DNA of 64,000 nucleotides from Ophiura sarsii (Eukaryota > Echinodermata > Ophiuroidea > Amphilepidida > Ophiuridae): assembly GCA_035610835.1 (NCBI GenBank), contig CM069450.1, forward strand, positions 28,021,503 to 28,085,502. The letters are read 5' to 3'. Positions within the stretch are counted from its first letter, which is position 1. The number at the start of each line of letters is the position of its first letter. Shown piece by piece: positions 35,670 to 46,611 of this stretch. A program made the position numbers and the translations under genes. The notes beneath the pieces were generated by a model. That model made no database searches. It had not been told where the DNA came from and saw only the letters and a program-made list of their open reading frames with translations.

Positions 35670-35790
35670 GTGGCAATATCACTGAAACTTAATATACAAT
35701 TTGAAGCAATTGGACATTGAAAGTTGGGAAAGGTTTCTGAAAAATCTGTTACGATAATGGTAAAACTAATAGCCGCGTGGATGGTGTTCA
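35670..35790. repeat. Dispersed GGGAAAGGTTTCT repeat, copy 2
   Basis: It shares TTGGGAAAGGTTTCTGAAAA and ATGGTAAAACTAATAGCCGC with copies at 4430 and 37915. Confidence 0.6.
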
Positions 35791-35917
35791 CCCACTAGTT
35801 GCTTTAAACATTACTTAACATACGGTATACTCGGTGGTTCGACCATTGGGATTTTGTGCTATTAATATTATGCTAATGAAAAATGTCGAACTTGCAGGTA
35901 GTTTTGCTATGGTTTTG

Positions 35918-36038
35918 TTATAATTAAAATATTGTTATATACTTGTTATGTGTGTAAGGGATTTGTCACCATTATGCGTTATAATTAAAATATTGTTATA
36001 TACTTGTTATGCTGTAAGGGATTTGTCACCATTATGCG
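35918..36038 (+). repeat. Two-copy tandem duplication, about 60 bp
   Basis: Units 35918-35978 and 35979-36038 are nearly identical (TTATAATTAAAATATTG ... CACCATTATGCG), differing by one small indel. Confidence 0.9.
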
Positions 36039-36185
36039 GGAGGTTCGTTTTTCATTTCAGTAGCTATGAACCTCTGAACTGGGATGAACGCCATAGAATT
36101 TTAAAATTAACGTCAGTAAGTAATATTTGTACAGCTTTTGATAAACAATGCTTAACTTATTACTATTATGATATCGCCTTCTTAA

Positions 36186-36530
36186 AGGTAGATGTTCCGA
36201 TTTTCAACTTGAAGTTTTTTATTCGACATGAAAGGTCATCCTCAAAAAAGTCGTATTCCAAAGTTTGAGTTGCATAACTCTAATGGTTCTTATTTTAGAC
36301 GCACAAGATGCCGTGAAATGTGCCCATTGAGTTGTACACAAACTATATTGGTTGTTACCACTTTTCGCGGTAATTCGATGTTATTTCACCGATTTCTTCG
36401 TAATCATACGGATTTGGACCGTCAAATTTCAGTATGTTAATCAGAAAAATATGATTTTTCATATGATATGAAAATCTCCATATGTTTGAGAAAAATCTGT
36501 GTTATGAAATTGTGATCGGGTCATCTACCT
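36186..36530. mobile_element. TTAA-flanked MITE, 345 bp
   Basis: It is flanked by TTAA at 36182-36185 and 36531-36534, with termini AGGTAGATG...CATCTACCT. It is the sister copy of the element at 54110-55785 (shared interior includes CATGAAAGGTCATCC). It lies about 170 bp beyond the GPCR stop codon. Confidence 0.85.
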
Positions 36531-36623
36531 TTAATATGTATTATAAATCAAACATTACACAGTGTAAAATGTAATATTTGCTTTATATTTGATTTTAAGT
36601 TTAACAGTTTGCGGCATTTTTGT

Positions 36624-36629
36624 TTTATT
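36624..36629 (-). promoter_or_regulatory. Possible polyadenylation signal of the GPCR gene
   Basis: AATAAA on the minus strand lies about 73 nt after the GPCR stop codon, a usual spacing for an animal 3' UTR. Such hexamers are common by chance in AT-rich DNA. Confidence 0.45.
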
Positions 36630-36701
36630 ATATATATACAGAAATCGTGAAATGATAAAATACCCTTTCAAATTATAACTGTTTCTTCTTCCGTTTTCAT
36701 C

Positions 36702-37706
36702 TTAATGGTCCGTAGTACCCAGCGATACCCCTAACCGCTCACCATGTTGCGTCTTGACACGAAAACAAAACAGAACGTTCTTCATTCCCTTTCTCAGCCG
36801 TTTGTCCATAATTCCATATATAACTGGATTGCATGCCGAATTGGTCATTGCTAACCATGTGGTTGCCGTGAAAGATATATCCGACCAGGGGCAGTTATCC
36901 AACGTGAATGTTAAACACAGGATCCCTAAGAAATGCGGTAACCAACAACATAAAAATGTTCCTATGACTACCAACAGCATGGTTGCTGCTTTAGCATCTC
37001 TTCGTCGTTGCGTCGCTCGTATTTGATCACCGTCGCCGCTAACAGAACCTTCGTCTCGTATCCTCCGAGAATGCCATCTTGCCACTTTTAAAATATGATA
37101 ATAGCAGTAGATCATCAGCATCAGAGGCAGAAAGAAACAAAATCCGAATACAGTTAATGAGTAGCTATAGTTGTAGCCCCAATCAGCCGTGCAAAGATAT
37201 TCATTCTGGAAATATTTATATCGAGAGAAGCCGGTAAATATTGGCAACAAGGCGAACAGAAGAGAACTCATCCAAGTCCATACAACCAGCACTGTCACAA
37301 CACGAGATGTCATTATTTCTATATAGCGAAGAGGATGAATGATTGCGCAGTATCTATCAAGGGCAATAGCAGCTAGAGTTTGCATACTTGCCAAGCAGAA
37401 TAGCGAGTTGGTTAATCCGTTGATATTGCAATATATCGGTCCTGCGATCCAGCCGTACTTGATGTTTGATCCAGCTAGAAATGGCGTTAAAATAAAACCT
37501 ACCAGACAATCGGCTATTGCTAGATTGACGGTAAAAACGGACGTTTTAGTCTGTAGTGAGCGGTGCATCTTAATAGCTACCAATACTAGCAAATTGCCAC
37601 TGGTAGCGAGTAGTATAATAACTATCATGTAAGCGGCTTCGAATGTTTTCTGATATATTGGACGCGGGTCCTCCATTTCGACGGAATTCGTCGTCATGTT
37701 GTTCAT
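36702..37706 (-). CDS. Class A (rhodopsin-like) G protein-coupled receptor, amine-receptor-like orphan, intronless
   Basis: This 334-residue seven-transmembrane receptor of the plasma membrane is complete from ATG to stop in one exon. Seen: TM1 about 24-46 with GN38; TM2 58-80 with LAIAD66; TM3 from C93 to the DRY motif 117-119; HPLRY 124-128; TM4 with W143; extracellular-loop C172, expected to pair with C93; TM5 with P194; basic third loop 205-238; TM6 CWLP (254-257); TM7 NSACNPVIY (to Y297); then a basic helix 8. N-glycosylation sequons are at N3 and N179. TM3, TM6 and TM7 (W284) resemble biogenic-amine receptors, but the position of the amine-binding Asp (3.32) is N100, and TM5 lacks the catechol-binding serines. 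The ligand is therefore unknown. Intronless, lineage-expanded class A receptors are common in sea urchins. The start at 37706 leaves a normal short N-terminus; M4 or M11 could also serve. Confidence 0.93.
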   Translation of the reverse strand: MNNMTTNSVEMEDPRPIYQKTFEAAYMIVIILLATSGNLLVLVAIKMHRSLQTKTSVFTVNLAIADCLVGFILTPFLAGSNIKYGWIAGPIYCNINGLTNSLFCLASMQTLAAIALDRYCAIIHPLRYIEIMTSRVVTVLVVWTWMSSLLFALLPIFTGFSRYKYFQNEYLCTADWGYNYSYSLTVFGFCFFLPLMLMIYCYYHILKVARWHSRRIRDEGSVSGDGDQIRATQRRRDAKAATMLLVVIGTFLCCWLPHFLGILCLTFTLDNCPWSDISFTATTWLAMTNSACNPVIYGIMDKRLRKGMKNVLFCFRVKTQHGERLGVSLGTTDH

Positions 37707-37914
37707 CTTCTCTCATGCCTCTTTTGGTATCGCCGTCATGTCAGGATTCATCGAGTGTAAGGTTGATTGTGCGTCGTCTGCTCTCGTTCCTTTAGTAACT
37801 TTACAATATTGTAATGATGATGATGATGCTGTTAGTTAACACCTTCCGCATGGCAGGAGTTTGCAGACGACATTCCAAAATTTCACAAAGTGTATTGAAT
37901 TTCATTACCATATT

Positions 37915-38060
37915 TGAAATCACCATAAGAAATGCATTGAAATAAGTACAAATGCCTATAGTATTGGTCAGTAATCCTTGATATACACTTTGAAAATTGG
38001 GAAAGGTTTCTTAACAATCTGTTTTGTACCATGGTAAAACTATATAATAAAGCCGCATCG
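37915..38060. repeat. Dispersed GGGAAAGGTTTCT repeat, copy 3
   Basis: ATTGGGAAAGGTTTCTTAAC and the flanking CACCATAAGAAATGCATTG match the copy at 4415-4600 (ATCACCATGAGAAATGCATTG there). Confidence 0.65.
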
Positions 38061-38284
38061 AAAGTGTTAATGGCTCACGTGAGTACGCACGCGCGGAATG
38101 TACAGCCTCGCGACAAATCACTCAGTCGTTCCGTTTATATGGTGAATTGAATAATGTTAGTATTTGAAACTCCTTAGCACAAGGTACCCGATTGTCCATG
38201 AACTAAAATCAATCGCTGCGCTTTTCCATATTATTCTGACCGCAGCTCTCTCCCCGTCTCTATAACGCATATTACAATTTGTAT

Positions 38285-38363
38285 GGGAGCACATCAAAAC
38301 TCGACCGCCCGGCAACCCCACGGAACCGGCGGTTGCCGGGCGGTCGAGTTTTGATGTGCTCCC
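38285..38363. repeat. Perfect hairpin, 33-bp arms, 13-nt loop
   Basis: The arms 38285-38317 and 38331-38363 are perfect inverted copies (GGGAGCACATCAAAACTCGA...). The GC-rich loop has 13 bases. It has the same design as the hairpin at 6586-6686 but an unrelated sequence. Confidence 0.9.
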
Positions 38364-38631
38364 TATCCAAATAAACAGAAACGTAGGATCAAAACAAATG
38401 ATAATAATGCAAAATACTTATCATGCTTAGGGCATTTCACATCACTTGTGCTCAAAGCGCTATACAAAGAGAAAAAATACAAATACATGAAAAAAACAAA
38501 TGAGCAACATACAGAAATGTGATATGTTGGTAATGCGGTGCATCACGGTTGTTATGTGTAAACACTATGAGGCCATCCAATGTATACTGGATGTTTGTTT
38601 TCAAAAGTAGTAAACATTTGCATCAACTCGC

Positions 38632-39778
38632 TCTAATAGGACGTTTTGTATTATTTGGCATGGAAGCGCAGGGAATGATAAATCAACTCTCTCTCTAATA
38701 GGACATTTTGTATAATGTGGCATAAGCGCAGGGAATGGTAAATAAACTCTCTCTTATAGGACGTTTTGTATTAGTTGGCATGGAAGCGCAGTGAATGGTA
38801 AATCAACTCTCTCTAATAGGACGTTTTGTATTATTTGGCATGGAAGCGCAGGGAATGGTAAATCAACCCTCTCTAATAGGACGTTTTGTATTATTTGGCA
38901 TGGAGGCGCAGGGAATGGTAAATCAACTCTCTCTCTAATAGGACATTTTGTATAATGTGGCATGGAAGCGCAGGGAATGGTAAATCAACCCTCTCTAATA
39001 GGACGTTTTGTATTATTTGGCATGGAAGCGCAAGGAATGGTAAATAAACTCTCTCTTATAGAACGTTATGTATTATTTGGCATGGGAGCGCAGAGAATGT
39101 TAAATCAACTCTCTCTAATAGGACGTTATGTATTGTTTGGCATGGGAGCGCAGTGGTAGTAAATCAACCCTCTCTAATAGGACGTTTTGTATGATTTGGC
39201 ATGGGAGCGCAGTTAATGGTAAATCAAATCTCTCTAATAGGACATTTTGTATTATTTCGCATGGAAGCGCAGGGAATGGTCTATCAAACATCTCTAATAG
39301 GACGTTTTGAATTATTTAGCATGAAAGCGCAGGGAATGGTAAATGAACTCTCTCTAATAGGACGTTTTGTATTATTTGGCATGGGAGCGCAGGGAATGGT
39401 AAATCAACTCTCTCTAATAGGACGTTTTGTATAATTTGGCATGGAAGCGCAGTGAATGTTAAATCAGCTCTCTCTAATAGGACGTTTTGTATTATTTGGC
39501 ATGGAAGCGCAGGGAATGGTAAATCAACTCTCTCTAATAGGACGTTTGTATTATTTGGCATGGAAGCGCAGTGAATGGTAAATCAACTCTCTCTTATAAG
39601 ACATTTTGTATTATTTGACATGGAAGCGCAAGGAATGGTAAATCAACTTTCTCTAATGGGACATTTTGTATTATTTAGCATGGAAGCGCAGGAATGGTAA
39701 ATCAAATCTCTTATAGGACGTTTTGTATTATTTGGAATCGGAACGCGGGAAATGGTTAATCAACTCTCTCTCTAATGA
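38632..39778. repeat. 60-bp minisatellite array A (about 19 units)
   Basis: Units of about 60 bp contain CTCTAATAGGACGTTTTGTA, TTATTTGGCATGGAAGCGCA and GGGAATGGTAAATCAA. The period is a multiple of three, so it reads as a 20-residue repeat in several frames on both strands, but stops and indels show no coding constraint. The same unit forms array B at 50515-51178. Confidence 0.95.
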
Positions 39779-40215
39779 ATTCACACCATTAAATGGTTCG
39801 CCTATAGGTTTACATGCAAAAGTAATGTTACAAAATGCCCATTTTCTCGCTTATAAAGCGACTGGATTTTTCAACTTGACATTTTCCTTAAATTTCATGA
39901 TATCTTAGAAATTTGCCCCCAAAGTTGGACAATTGGTGTAGCGCCCTCATTTATCAGAAAAAGTTGAAAAATGTTACCAGAACATTTACAATCGAAATGC
40001 ATCCAAAAATCCTACAAAATGCATTGAAAATATATTTTTGGGCACTGTGGTATTAGGTAATAGTTCTAAAATCAGGATTAAACTACAACTTTTATCATTT
40101 GGGAGCAATAAGTACCATAAAATAATAATATAATCATTGGGCCACAGGATGCCCAGCGACAAAAAAGTGTTGATTGTCCTCTACAAGGATTGAAATTATT
40201 TACTGGCGTGGAATC
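39779..40215 (+). repeat. Conserved core adjoining minisatellite array A
   Basis: This non-tandem segment (TTCACACCATTAAATGGTTC ... TTACTGGCGTGGAATCTA) is shared with 50045-50515. Here it follows the array; at the second locus it precedes it. It contains no ORF. Confidence 0.8.
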
Positions 40216-41095
40216 TAAAGGGACAATTGTTTTAATTTTTATTGTTTTTACTTTCAATTTAAATCCTCAGAATGATATAAAAACTATTCTTTTGCAAAAA
40301 CAATGAGCTACGCATGATTTTTTTACCATTTCAAATCAGAGCCAATCTTGGCCTACCCCTTAAACATGTACTATCTACACAAGTGCTACTGCAAGTATAT
40401 AACGGACATCAAATGCAGCGCCCACTAGCGACCAGCTGAACAATAGGAATCGAACCACAGCTAAACATCAATGGTCTCTTGCTCTGATGTCAATTATCTA
40501 AATTTAACTATTGGGAGTCAATATATTAGAAAATTGACATATCAAAGTTGTTGTTTAATGGTATGGATGTAATGAATATTGGTCAAACCTCTATTATAGA
40601 TGAGATGAGAGCCAAATACCATTCCCCTGCAACATAGCAGATCGATACTGATGAGTGAAAATTAACGTTTCGCTAAAAATTCAAAAATTCAACAAAAATT
40701 TTAAAATGTTTGCAACTTTCATTTTAAGATTTCTCTGTAATTTGTGCAATAAAGAGAATGATTTTGTTTATAATACTTTTTTATACATCAAGGAATATTT
40801 TGATAGCTAACTTATTGAAATTGATTCTATAAATCGTCTAATATCAATGCTCCTGTAAGTCCCAAAATATAAATAATTTAGTTGTCCCCGGTCAGTCCTT
40901 ATATTTGGTCATATCTAAAACATTTTTAGTGAGTTCACACGCTCACCATAGGCCGGTGAACAATGATGTCAATAAAGAAACAAACTAATACAACAACAAA
41001 TGAATTTCAACACATTTCCCAATAGACACTCCGCCCATCAACGGCTAATAATTGGCGTTTGAACTCACGTCAACTTATATAGTACATAGGCTTAT
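40216..41095. other. Noncoding interval
   Basis: AT-rich sequence; no gene or clear repeat was recognised. Confidence 0.35.
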
Positions 41096-41720
41096 GTAAA
41101 CATTCGGGCATTTTATAAACAATCTCCACAAATTTCATACTTATATCAACATTTTGTGTAGATTTCAAAAATTCTTGGTAAAAATTTTCTAAGTGGTGTC
41201 TTGGGCGCTTTTTGGGCTACTTTTGGCGGCCATCTTGTTTTGACTTTTTGATGGTATTGAAATCGATAAAATGGGAGTACTTGGCATGTAAAACATTGCA
41301 CACCATCTCTTATGATATAATTAGAAATATGTGATAAGTAAATCTCTAAAAATAAAATTAACATTCACTCTATGGCATTTTTGTGTGCTTTATGGGCTAC
41401 TTTGGGTGCTTTTTGGGCTCATTTTGCCATATGCATGAATTTAGACGTTTTAGTGGTAATTGGTAATTTATTTTTGATGTATTTGTATTTATTTTCTTGC
41501 CACCGCATATATGACGATGGGATATGTCAATTGGAACTGTGTTATCTGTTATTAGGCCATCACGGGGGGGGGGGGGGGGGGGGGGGGGTGTAACTCAAAT
41601 ATAATACTCTGATTTTCAAGACACACCCTAAATGCGTATTTCACCTTAAATACTAGTAAAAAAGGTGTCTCTTCTGAACGAGGTCTGTTTCATAAAAAGT
41701 GTAAAGAAATGGGTACATCA
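41096..41720. repeat. Dispersed repeat, copy 1 (inverted relative at 48340-48965)
   Basis: About 620 bp match 48340-48965 in inverted orientation, for example TTTTGGCGGCCATCTTGTTT here versus AAACAAGATGGCCGCCAAAA there, with repeated TTTTTGGGC phrases. A 25-base G run (41564-41588) interrupts this copy only. The element class is unknown. Confidence 0.8.
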
Positions 41721-42422
41721 CAATCAAATATATTCCTGGTTAAAAAGAACTTTCAAGTATGATATACATTACTTTTCCCAATCCTATTGATAGCAAAGTG
41801 AATGCAAGGAAATTAAGAAGCGAGTTCAAGAGGATTTTGAAAAAGTACCCTTTTCTTTAAATATATATAAAAAAATTAAAAAAATTAAAAAAATGTCCTC
41901 AAAAATGAGAAAAAGCTAAAAACAAATTGCTCAAATTATATAGAACAACAAGGAGACAGTGTCTAATATACATAATGATATGCAACAGGGCTGCTAAGGG
42001 GTGATTAAAGGGTTCAGAAGGCACCCCTTAAACTGAGAACAAATTGTGACTAACGTTACTAAATGGGCCTATATTGCACCTGTTAAATCATATTATGTTG
42101 ATATAATATACGTGTATATGTAAAGTGAGATGTACAAGGCATTAATCTATAAACATAATTTCGGGGTTCTAGATATTGGTTCAGGGGGATCTAAAGACCC
42201 CCTTTAAGGATAAGCCTATCATATGATGCAGCATTTACATGCAATAATGTATTGTATGCGCGTGGTGCAGCACAGTTTCGTTTCATTAAATTTTGAGAAT
42301 TGTGATCCCCATTTTTTTATTTTGGAAATGGTAAAATGGAAAGGGTATATTGTTGCGGAACCTTTTTATACAAAAATATGGTTTTGCGCATTTCGGGCCA
42401 GACGGGCATAATGTGTTAATCA

Positions 42423-42590
42423 TGGTTTATCTTTGTTGTTAGGTGCTATGGTTGGTATCAAAATGTGCCACAAAGATTCATCCAAATGTCTATTTAGCCT
42501 GTTTGGTAAAAAAATAATCGAAAGTTACTCTAAAGGACCTAAACAAAGTGTATGACTTTCTTTTGTTGAGCATTTTACATACGTCACAGG
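42423..42590. mobile_element. Single arm of the AAGTGCTCAACAAAAG fold-back family
   Basis: It matches the right arm of the element at 7927-8611 (shared AATAATCGAAAGTTACT and GACTTTCTTTTGTTGAGC). The left arm is absent. Confidence 0.8.
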
Positions 42591-42904
42591 TGTAACTCCC
42601 AATTCGGTTTCGGTCCGTGTCTCACTCGATAGGTCTGAACAAACAACAAAAGTTATCAGTATAGATGCTTATAAATGCTATCGACTTATTGAGAATCTGT
42701 GTGCGAGTCTTGGTTTACCTAGAAGAACAGCTGAGGTGTCATTTTTATGGATTCTAGCTTTACAAATTACAGTGGAATGGTTAATATAGACTTAGAAAGA
42801 TCAAAGGCAGCCGTGGTCCACCATTGTTTGGGCGAACTTCAACTATCACATGGTTATTAAATAATTCATCATTCATTATTTCACCGTTTGTGTTATTAAT
42901 TGAT

Positions 42905-43800
42905 CACAGGGTGACGCGAGTTATATGATCTCTTGTGGTCATTAAATGATCCCCTGTGGTCATTAAATGAACCCCTGTGGTCTTTAAATGATCACATGTG
43001 GTCATTAACTATCCCATGTGGTCCTTAAATGTTCCCTTGTGGTCCTTAAATGATCCCTTGTGGTCCTTAAATGATCCCTTGTGGTCCTTAAATGATCCCC
43101 TGTGACTCTTAAATGATCCCCTATGGTCATTAAGTGATCCCCCGTGGTCATTTAATGGTCACCTGTGGTCATTAAAATGATCCTCTGTGGTCATTAAATG
43201 ATCCCCTGTGGTCATTTAATGATCCCCTGTGGTCATTAAATGATCCTCTGTGGTCATTAAATGATCCCCCGCGGTCAATAAATGATCATTAAATGATCCG
43301 CTGTGTCATTAAATACCCCCATGTGGTCCTTAAATGATCCCTTGTGGTCCTTAAATGATCCCTTGTGGTCATTTAAATGACCCCCTGTGGTCCTTAAATG
43401 ATTCTCTGTGGTCCTTAAATGATCCCTGTGGTCATTAAATGATCCCCTGTGGTCCATAAATGATCCCTTGTGGTCCTTAAATGATCCCTTGTGGTCCTTA
43501 AATGATCCCCTGTGGTCCTTAATGATCCCCTGTGGTCCTTACATGATCCCTTGTGGTCCTTAAATGATCCCCTTTGACCCTTAACTGATCCCCCGTGGTC
43601 CTTAATTAATCCCTTATGGTCCCATAAAAGGACCACAAGGGATCATTTAAAGGAACACAAGGGATCATTTAAAGGAACACAAGGGATCATTTTCTTGTGG
43701 TTCTTTAAACGATCCCTTGTGGATCTTTAAATGATCCTGTGGTCCTTATATGATCACTTTTGGTCATTGAATGATCACTCGTGGTCATTAAATGACCACT
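42905..43800. repeat. 21-bp minisatellite (about 40 units) with a short inverted block
   Basis: The units are variants of GATCCCTTGTGGTCCTTAAAT. At 43625-43690 three units appear in inverted orientation (CCACAAGGGATCATTT), flanked by direct units. The 21-bp period gives 7-residue peptide repeats on the minus strand, but many indels and stops argue against coding. Confidence 0.95.
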
Positions 43801-43985
43801 TGGGTCTTTAAATTATCACATGGATGGTAATGATCTTAAGTCATGAATATATTTAGTCAGACAGTTCTGTCATCTGTGGTTCAACGATGTCTATTGGTGT
43901 CCCATTTTAAAGAGATTTCGGTTTTAAATCCGTACTCAAGCGGTGAACCAAACAAAATAAGTACCATACAAACAGGTGTATACTC

Positions 43986-44349
43986 CAGTAAAGTAAAGTA
44001 AAGTAAAGTAAAGACTCGCGTCGAGCTTCTTAAGCTCGCACGCGGAGTGCCCATCTCTCTTTCATTAGCGTTTGGGCCAGACTCCCCCATGTAATATTTG
44101 GCTGTGTGTGTGTGGGGGGGGGGGGGGGGGGGGGGGGGGGGTTCGCCGAACTCCTCCCACACAGCGAGTCTGTTTTACTTCCCAACATGAATTAATGCCG
44201 GCACCCAATTATACACCGGGTGAAGCGTAGAAAGTGCGGTAAAGTGCCTTGCCCAAATACACAACACGCTGGCACCAACGGGGCTCGAACCCACAACCTT
44301 TGTATTGCGGAGCGAGAGTGAATGCGTTGGACCACTCGTGCCCGTAGGG
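43986..44349 (-). mobile_element. tRNA-derived SINE with (TTTAC)n tail
   Basis: The minus strand starts with a tRNA-like head: A-box-like GAGTGGTCCAACGCATTC and B-box GTGGGTTCGAGCCCC. The body includes GGGCAAGGCACTTTACCGCA and CACCCGGTGTATAATTGGGT. The tail is (TTTAC)n at 43987-44013. A 28-base G run (44114-44141) has expanded inside the body. Confidence 0.78.
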
Positions 44350-45984
44350 ATGTATAAAATGCTCACAGATTGGTGCCAAGGGCCCAAGGACAGCATATTT
44401 TAGGTTTTTCAAGATGGCAGACAGTGGCATCTTAGATTAACAGGTTTATTTATTTATTTATTAAGATGGCAGAGTCACCCACAATGACTCCTCTGCTGGA
44501 TTTGTAAATACCAGAATTGTGGAAAAAGTGTAAAATGACACCTCATTCATCTTTCTAGCTCACCTGGATTGTAACGAATTTGACCGATTAGCAGTATTCG
44601 AGTATGCTAAATGAATTATACATTCAAGTTGATATTATACTACAAGAGTATAATATTGCTTACAAGCTTATTTATACATAATTCCGTATTGTGTATAAAC
44701 ATGTAAAATAATGTATAATATGAATATGCTGTAAAGAGAAGTGATGAGATGTTGTCAATAAAAAAAACCCTCTTGCTTGGAGGAAGAAAAAAAAATGATA
44801 TAAACTTTACACTACAGGTACAATCAATTTTCATTTTCATATTTTTTTGTTTGAAATTCGCATTTTGCTCAATTACTTTACCAGTGATTTATTGACTATA
44901 ACTATATGCAAATTCACAAATGATAACAAATGTACAGGTACAATCAATTTTCATTTTACGATTTTATTGTTTTTTAATTTCGTATTTTGCTTAATTACTT
45001 TACCATTGATTTATTGACAATAATTATATGCAAATTCACAAATGATAACAAATGTACAGGTACAATCAATTTTTATTTTCCATGCGGTTAAGTACTAACG
45101 TGGTGAGTTCAGAAATGAAATATTTATAATTCGTAACTTAATTTCTGTCACCAACATTTTGTTATCTGCGAAAAGAGCGAAGTGCTGACAGGCGAGCGTA
45201 CGCAGGGGTGTTTAGGGTGTAAAACACCCTCCTCCGTCTGTCAAAAAGAGGGAATAAATAAAGAGTAAGCATAACCTCCCCCTCTGCGCAGCGCATTGCT
45301 CCCACCCCAATTTTTGAGTTGGGAGCATGCCGCGCACCCTTTTTTTGGCAACCCTAAACACTTATACAGGGTGTATCAGAATGAACTGTAGAGAGGCAAT
45401 ATGATTTATTACGGTATGAATTCGATTGATATTGTTCAAACCGTTTTCACATATATTTTGCGCAAACGCCTAGCTTTCATAACAATTTTTAATTTTGAAA
45501 ATCTGACATTTCTGATAGAAAATACAGATTTTCTGGTAAAAATGGTAGATTTCAATTTTGTTCGAAATGATCAATTTAAAAAATCTGTGAAATTACTAAC
45601 CCTACCTGAGATATCCATCCGTCCATAGGACAGGGCTTATTTTTGGTCACCATATCTCAACTTTTCACATCACTTGTATAACTATTTATTATTTGCATAC
45701 TTTTGATTTTTAATCTGCAAGTCACACATTTTTGTATCAAATGACCACGAAAGTGACACATAAAACGTAAACAAATGGCTATAGAAATATTAAGTAAAAT
45801 TTTAACACCCTTTTCAGTTGGTGTAGTTGACCCTGAAAAGGGGCTTTATTTTAAGTCTTACGTTTTTATTGGTTTATTTTATTCAAATGAAGAGTGATCG
45901 ATTGATAATTATAGACTTTAAGTCGCACTGGAGATATCAACCCGAAACCACAAACAAATTAAATACCGCTAAAGAGATTGCTAA
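44350..45984. other. Noncoding interval
   Basis: It contains a roughly 118-bp tandem duplication around 44815-45075 (GGTACAATCAATTTTCATTT occurs twice, a variant a third time). A lone TACAGGGTGTATCA transposon-end-like motif lies at 45365. No gene was recognised. Confidence 0.45.
44815..45075 (+). repeat. Tandem duplication, about 118-bp units
   Basis: ACAGGTACAATCAATTTTCA begins at about 44815, 44934 and 45056; the intervening units end in CAAATGATAACAAATGT. There are two full units and the start of a third. Confidence 0.85.
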
Positions 45985-45999
45985 GACTGTGGGTGGATG

Positions 46000-46205
46000 T
46001 GATCTTTTCCATGGGACGCCCTCAATCCTCGAAAAAAATTGGAAGCAGATTTTCTTGCAGATTTACTTTCTGATCATAAATCATGAATATATTCCAAGTT
46101 ACAGAGCGATACGATTCCTAATAACCTCAAAATCATCGTTTAAAGTGTGAATAGAGTAAAAGTTGCGGTACAATCTATTTTTCAAATCATGATTTTGAAG
46201 TGTTG
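46000..46205 (+). repeat. Partial copy of the 51625 MITE interior
   Basis: It shares CTCGAAAAAAATTGGAAGCA and CGATACGATTCCTAATAACC with 51655-51840, but lacks the TTAA-flanked termini. Confidence 0.75.
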
Positions 46206-46611
46206 CTAAAATAGTATATACTGCATTAAATTTAGGTATTGGTTCTTAATTTTGCTTAATTAAAACTAAATAGCATACGATTTTAATTTACCAACAGCGA
46301 TATTCTTATCTTATCGAGGAGACAATACCCCACAGGTCAAATGTCGTGGCCCATCGACTAGGATCGATAAACTTAGCGGTAACTTTTCGCGAGTAGAAAC
46401 AGGGGGGGGGGGGATTAAAAACAGACCAATTGAAACTTAGCGTAAATTTATTAGCGTTTACTTTTTGCAGTGCCCTTACAAAAAGCACTCGCACAAGGCC
46501 TAGCACTTGATATTTCCCAAAGCTTCGCGAGTATGGGGCGCGTCAGTAGGAAAGACTCCAGCTCAGTTATTATGACACTTCTTACATCGTTATTTCCCAA
46601 ATCTCAGGTAT

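Noticed and set aside
36754..37632. Plus-strand frames opposite the GPCR
   Set aside because: Antisense shadows of the receptor gene.
38754..39561. Open frames of 60-81 codons on both strands with 20-residue repeats
   Set aside because: They are readings of the 60-bp minisatellite; frames exist on both strands and break at unit indels, so coding is not supported.
38632..39778. CRISPR-like array
   Set aside because: The 60-bp units are contiguous with no unique spacers, and the genome is eukaryotic.
43275..43636. Minus-strand frames with DHKGSFK-type 7-residue repeats
   Set aside because: Readings of the 21-bp minisatellite; no start context, no neighbouring exons, and many interrupted units.
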